DNA from: Halopenitus sp041821145
GTDB lineage: Archaea > Halobacteriota > Halobacteria > Halobacteriales > Haloferacaceae
Reading direction: 5' to 3'
Length of the DNA: 64,000 nucleotides
NCBI RefSeq assembly: GCF_041821145.1
Contig: NZ_JBGUBC010000004.1
Span: 124,001-188,000, forward strand
The notes under the pieces are model-generated. The model was not told where the DNA came from and searched no databases. It saw only the letters and a list, made by a program, of their open reading frames with translations. Below, piece after piece: positions 61,132 to 64,000 of the stretch. The position numbers and the translations under genes were made by a program. The number at the start of each line of letters is the position of its first letter. Position 1 is the first letter of the stretch.

Positions 61132-61166
61132 CCCGGTTCAACCCATTTGACCAATCCTGAACCGGG
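61132..61166. repeat. 9-bp inverted repeat between island genes
   Basis: CCCGGTTCA (61132-61140) and TGAACCGGG (61158-61166) are perfect inverted repeats with a 17-base spacer in the 281-base gap 60955-61235. Upstream in the same gap, GGGCC-N7-GGCCC at 61019-61035 is a shorter hairpin about 65 bases after the restriction gene stop and may terminate it. I see no gene in this gap. Confidence 0.6.
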
Positions 61167-61235
61167 TGCTTTCAATGGTACTCAGTAGAACGAAAACCGT
61201 AGTTAAGAGGCTTTAGACTGTAGTTTTCGGCAGAA

Positions 61236-61763
61236 ATGGAGAAGGAAGAACTCACCGAAGAAGAGCTACGGAAATGGTATTGGGATGATGGCATGAGCCT
61301 GAGAGATATTCAAGATGAGACGGGCGTATTCTCACTCCATATCTCTCAGCAGATGGAAGCGTTAGGTATTCATCGCCGTTCCCCACAGGAAGCCCGCTCA
61401 TACGGCAGTAAATGGGCTGAGCCCGGAATCATGACTCACGCCGATAGCCATGACTACATCGTTCACAACGACGGCGAAGAGACGCACAGGATTCGGATGG
61501 ACAAGGCCAATGCGCTTGTTGACTACTCAATCGATGAGCTACAGGGGAAGGTACTGCATCACAAAAACGGCGTAAAGTGGCTCAGTTACCCCTCAAACGT
61601 AGAGGTTCTTACTCCCGCTCAGTTTGGGAAGAGGAACGCTTCTGAACCCCGAAAGAAGCGGTGGGAGCATTACGCAAGTCGCTTACATTTTTATGTCGAA
61701 GAAGTGATGGAAGAGGAACCGGAGTTAGACGAAATGCCCGAAATTAGAGTATTTAAAGTTTAA
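61236..61763 (+). CDS. HNH endonuclease-like protein with N-terminal HTH
   Basis: A protein of 175 residues. Residues 1-55 resemble a sigma-like or Sir-type helix-turn-helix (LTEEELRKWYWDDGMSLRDI). The centre carries the HNH pattern VLHHKNGVKWLSYPSNVEVLTPAQF, where the His pair and Asn would bind metal. The C-terminus is acidic. Homing-type or virus-encoded nucleases have this plan. It sits in the island after the restriction gene; the two might be separate cassettes. Confidence 0.75.
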   Translation: MEKEELTEEELRKWYWDDGMSLRDIQDETGVFSLHISQQMEALGIHRRSPQEARSYGSKWAEPGIMTHADSHDYIVHNDGEETHRIRMDKANALVDYSIDELQGKVLHHKNGVKWLSYPSNVEVLTPAQFGKRNASEPRKKRWEHYASRLHFYVEEVMEEEPELDEMPEIRVFKV

Positions 61764-62088
61764 TCGGAATCGGTACAAACGGTAGCTCTCATTGCACCTG
61801 ATTCAGGGATGCTCGAAGTTATCAGAGAATCAAAGTGTGCCTCTCAGAACTCCCTCTCCCCTAACACTGCCACGCGGAGAGCCGGAGAAATTGGAAATCT
61901 GTGGGATTCCTCTTCTCTATAATTCTATTCCGTTATAACGTTATGAGAGTGAGCTATAGAACCTGTGACGCTTACAGAAGCCACAGATTTGCTCTCAGCG
62001 GACTTCATCACAACGGGATGCATACCACTCACTCTTAGAGGGACAGGCACAGGGGGAAGTGAGAGGGCATACAGACGGTGGAAGAGAG
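61764..62088. other. Intergenic gap in the island
   Basis: I find no convincing gene here. It contains TATAATTCTAT (61918-61928), a motif also found at 57247 and 63269, and a TTATAACG element near 61933 that could start a short transcript at about 61965. A 64-codon frame from there is considered and set aside elsewhere. Confidence 0.5.
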
Positions 62089-62355
62089 TTAATCTCCATC
62101 CGACTCAAGCTCTTGAGCATCAAGTTCGCCCTCAAGGTACTGTTCCCCTACCTCAGTGATAACGAAGACGCCATTTCCGAGAAGACGGATTAGTCCATAG
62201 TCAACCAACTTACCACTCCGTTGAGTGATGTAGGAGCGGCTAAAACGGACTGTATTACTCTCTGCCATTTCCTTGGCGGTTCCCACCTCATGTTCATCAA
62301 GGAACTCCAAGATGCGTTCATCAGCGAGTACCATCCAATCAGCAGATAACCGCAT
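62089..62355 (-). CDS. PhiH1-repressor-like winged-helix protein
   Basis: A protein of 88 residues. The opening MRLSADWMVLADERILEFLDE closely follows the pattern of haloarchaeal proteins related to the phiH1 virus repressor, then SRSYITQRSGKLVDYGLIRLLG gives the recognition helix and wing, and GVFVITEVGEQYLEGEL the C-terminal strand. It probably controls element genes. The ATG at 62355 is preferred to a TTG 4 codons upstream. A GATATAC box near 62398-62404 is about 45 bases upstream, so a short leader is likely. Confidence 0.8.
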   Translation of the reverse strand: MRLSADWMVLADERILEFLDEHEVGTAKEMAESNTVRFSRSYITQRSGKLVDYGLIRLLGNGVFVITEVGEQYLEGELDAQELESDGD

Positions 62356-62468
62356 TGTAGGATACAAAGCATCTGAGGGTGGTCACTCCGCCGAATTGTG
62401 TATATCTAAACACCTTGTTGAGTACCAAACATTAAGTTGTGATACTGAGAAGGGCAGTTGAACTACCA

Positions 62469-62903
62469 ATGTCTATCCTCGAACGATGGCGGCAGAAGCG
62501 ACAGGAAGGAAATGAACGGAGAGAAGAACATGGCCAATTGGGGGCTATCAAGATGGCACTCTCAGATGGCAAAGAAGACTTGAAGGAAGATTTGGAAGAT
62601 ACCGGAGTCACGGACACCTACGAGAAGGGGAAGGAAGTAGGGAAGCGGAAGTTCGATGACAACCCTGTATCCATCAACTGCCGCGAGTGTGGGAGCGAGG
62701 TAGACTCAGACTCCGTTTCCCGATGCGCTCATTGTGGCTACGACCCGGCAGAACACAAGAAGTGGTTTTGGGTTCATATTCTGTTGTCCGGAGTTCTATG
62801 GGCTACGTTGGTCGGAATCCCCTTCTCCATCATTACGATACTCAAAGGGCGGTCGCATAGGAAGAAATCAAAGCAGGGTGTAGCGGAGAAGAAATGGGAG
62901 TAG
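62469..62903 (+). CDS. Zinc-ribbon membrane protein
   Basis: A protein of 144 residues. A charged helical N-terminus (SILERWRQKRQEGNERREE) is followed by a zinc ribbon INCRECGSEVDSD, SRCAHCGYDP (four Cys) and one membrane helix (FWVHILLSGVLWATLVGIPFS region, residues of about 105-128), then a basic tail. I recognise no family. It lies 113 bases from the divergent repressor-like gene, so the two may share a promoter region. Confidence 0.68.
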   Translation: MSILERWRQKRQEGNERREEHGQLGAIKMALSDGKEDLKEDLEDTGVTDTYEKGKEVGKRKFDDNPVSINCRECGSEVDSDSVSRCAHCGYDPAEHKKWFWVHILLSGVLWATLVGIPFSIITILKGRSHRKKSKQGVAEKKWE

Positions 62904-63547
62904 TGGCGATTAACCGTTTACGTCCTTTTATTGGAAAAGCATCACAGAACGGTCATAGGCGCTCTCTGAGCCACTTCAGCATGAACGGGATGTATCCCTC
63001 TCAGCGAGAATTATAACGCCTGTATGGGGGACTGAGGGGACTGATAGGGAAGCAGGCCGGAAGTGGGCGACTGTTCAGACGACCGGGGGTTTCTCCCATA
63101 ATCGCCCACTTCAGAAATTTGGGGATATCGATTCGTAGGCTAACCTCTTCGCGCTCATCTGATAACACCATTATAAAAATATAACACAATAACGCCGGGG
63201 TGTCTTCTGAGATAGCCAACACCGCGAATTTCCTAAAAATCTGAGCCCGAAATCTCCCCTCTCAAAATTATAATTCTATAAGCTCAAGCTCTCTCCCTGT
63301 CACTGATAGGGATATTATCGCTAAGCTCAGTTCCCTTCGCTCATATTACCCCTATTAGATTTCCACCTGCCCTATCTCGCTCTCAGTAGCCCTATTATCG
63401 CTCTCTCAACCGGAACTCCCCTACTTAAACGATTTAGTGGATTTCGATGCTTCAGGTATGTGAAACCCCCGAAAATCAATGTCAGATTTTGGTGAAATGC
63501 GTATGCAATAGGGAATAACATATACAGTAGTATTAGGAGAGAGTATA
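62904..63547. other. 644-base gap in the island with structured repeats
   Basis: No convincing gene. It contains the inverted repeat at 63060-63112, the TATAATTCTATAAG motif at 63269-63282, and TATTATCGCT twice, at 63313-63322 and 63393-63402. A 73-codon minus-strand frame at 63001-63222 has no family-like features and overlaps the inverted repeat. The gap could hold regulatory sites, a replication region, or decayed genes. Confidence 0.5.
63060..63112. repeat. 11-bp perfect inverted repeat
   Basis: GAAGTGGGCGA (63060-63070) and TCGCCCACTTC (63102-63112) form an 11-bp stem around a 31-base loop. It is the longest perfect dyad I found in the window. Confidence 0.8.
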
Positions 63548-64000
63548 CTATTCTTCTAAGCGTTTCTTCGATTCAATCAGCCCGTTGAGGTAGTCCTTGG
63601 TAACTCCGTTATCCTTCCACCAATTCGATTTGTTCTGCCTCTCCCTCTCTACCCGTTCAGCTACTCCCTCAGTCTCAAGAACACGGAGAACCTTATTGAC
63701 GTGGCTTCTGCTTAGTTCAAGACGGCTACTGAGTTCTGAGGCAGTCACCTTCTTCTGTGTGAGTAGACCGTTGGCTACCCTGTATTTTGTCACTAAGTCA
63801 ATCTCTTCACAGTAGATGTACGGAACATCTTCAATCACTCTAAAAATATAGGCCCGATGTTTGGGATTTTCTTCAAAGACGGTTTGGAATCCAAGTTTCT
63901 CCATCTCCCATGCTACTATCTCTGTGTTCTTCCCGAACGTGAAAGCAAACTGAGCCGCGAGATAGGATTCAGCCGCTACTTGGTTGTGGTTCCTGAAATT
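63548..64000 (-). CDS. Winged-helix regulator, 5' end outside window
   Basis: The minus-strand frame is open to the window edge, so the protein begins beyond 64000; at least 150 residues are visible. The C-terminal part has KKVTASELSSRLELSRSHVNKVLRVLETEGVAERV, a MarR-like winged helix, after an N-terminal alpha/beta part (SYLAAQFAFTFGKNTEIVAWEMEKLGF). An internal ATG at 63904 would shorten it, but upstream codons continue protein-like sequence. A regulator of the element is plausible. Confidence 0.7.
   Translation of the reverse strand, partial: NFRNHNQVAAESYLAAQFAFTFGKNTEIVAWEMEKLGFQTVFEENPKHRAYIFRVIEDVPYIYCEEIDLVTKYRVANGLLTQKKVTASELSSRLELSRSHVNKVLRVLETEGVAERVERERQNKSNWWKDNGVTKDYLNGLIESKKRLEE

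Larger units (their letters stand above)
57126..64000. mobile_element. Integrated element (one end), restriction-carrying island
   Basis: From the tRNA-Thr fragment to the end of the window the DNA is visibly A/T-richer than the rest, with intergenic gaps up to 640 bases and a different codon style. Content: a frameshifted Type IIG-like restriction gene, an HNH endonuclease-like gene, a PhiH1-repressor-like regulator, a zinc-ribbon membrane protein and a winged-helix protein. No integrase is visible; it and the intact tRNA-Thr are expected to the right of 64000. It could be a provirus remnant or a defence island. Confidence 0.65.

Noticed and set aside
61965..62159. 64-codon frame with a TATA-like element about 30 bases upstream of a GTG
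   Set aside because: It overlaps the end of the repressor-like gene and shows no family-like sequence; the promoter match may be chance in A/T-rich DNA. It remains a weak possibility.
63001..63222. 73-codon minus-strand frame in the island gap
   Set aside because: The hydrophobic start is short, no family resemblance is seen, and it runs over a long inverted repeat.

Overview
The window is chromosomal DNA of a halophilic archaeon (class Halobacteria; Halorubrum-like is a guess from general feel, not a computed result). The evidence is consistently acidic predicted proteins, high G+C coding DNA, an archaeal RNase P RNA, aIF5A, RadB, the haloarchaeal secF-secD order, a PitA-type fusion protein, and many genes whose start codon lies about 25-30 bases after a TATA-like box, the pattern of leaderless haloarchaeal transcripts.

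Layout. 0-7.5 kb: a partial membrane protein, a winged-helix regulator divergent from a CBS-domain protein with an HPF-like tail, RadB, an NTF2-like protein, a DUF389 membrane protein, a SIMPL-domain lipoprotein, a ubiquitin-like protein and a NOG1-type GTPase. 7.6-17.5 kb: RNase P RNA, a membrane-anchored sulfite-oxidase-fold molybdoenzyme, SecF/SecD, RNase HII, NAD kinase, a KaiC/RAD55-type ATPase with an acidic repeat region, UspA and a LarA-like protein. 17.6-26.5 kb: a HerA-like ATPase, a beta-propeller-like protein, PRPP synthase, small membrane proteins, uracil-DNA glycosylase and MutS. 26.5-37.5 kb: a UbiA prenyltransferase, a sensor kinase, ThiD, a DsbA/FrnE-like protein, a substrate-binding lipoprotein that looks circularly permuted followed by a PAP2 phosphatase, PitA and EngB. 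37.6-57 kb: a PAS/GAF kinase divergent from PspA, a DgcN/DgcA-like operon, PhoU and PstB divergent from an AbrB-PhoU regulator, aIF5A with its agmatinase-like partner, NadE, a Nudix hydrolase, a five-repeat secreted protein, a DUF21/CBS protein and an amino acid permease.

At about 57.13 kb the character of the DNA changes. A 56-base 3' portion of a tRNA-Thr(GGU) gene, without its 5' half, is followed by visibly A/T-richer DNA running to the end of the window. This stretch carries a frameshifted Type IIG-like restriction-modification gene, an HNH-type endonuclease, a PhiH1-repressor-like protein, a zinc-ribbon membrane protein and a winged-helix protein that runs off the edge. It is best read as one end of an element integrated in tRNA-Thr, with the intact tRNA and any integrase expected beyond 64 kb.

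The chief items for follow-up are the circularly permuted binding protein (32.5-34.4 kb), the tRNA-Thr island boundary and its frameshifted restriction gene, three CACGTG boxes spaced exactly 23 bp, a perfect dyad around the TATA element of the CBS gene, a five-unit 19-bp array between mutS and the prenyltransferase, and a MoaD-like protein ending in Cys-Cys. I see no CRISPR array and no complete tRNA or rRNA gene.
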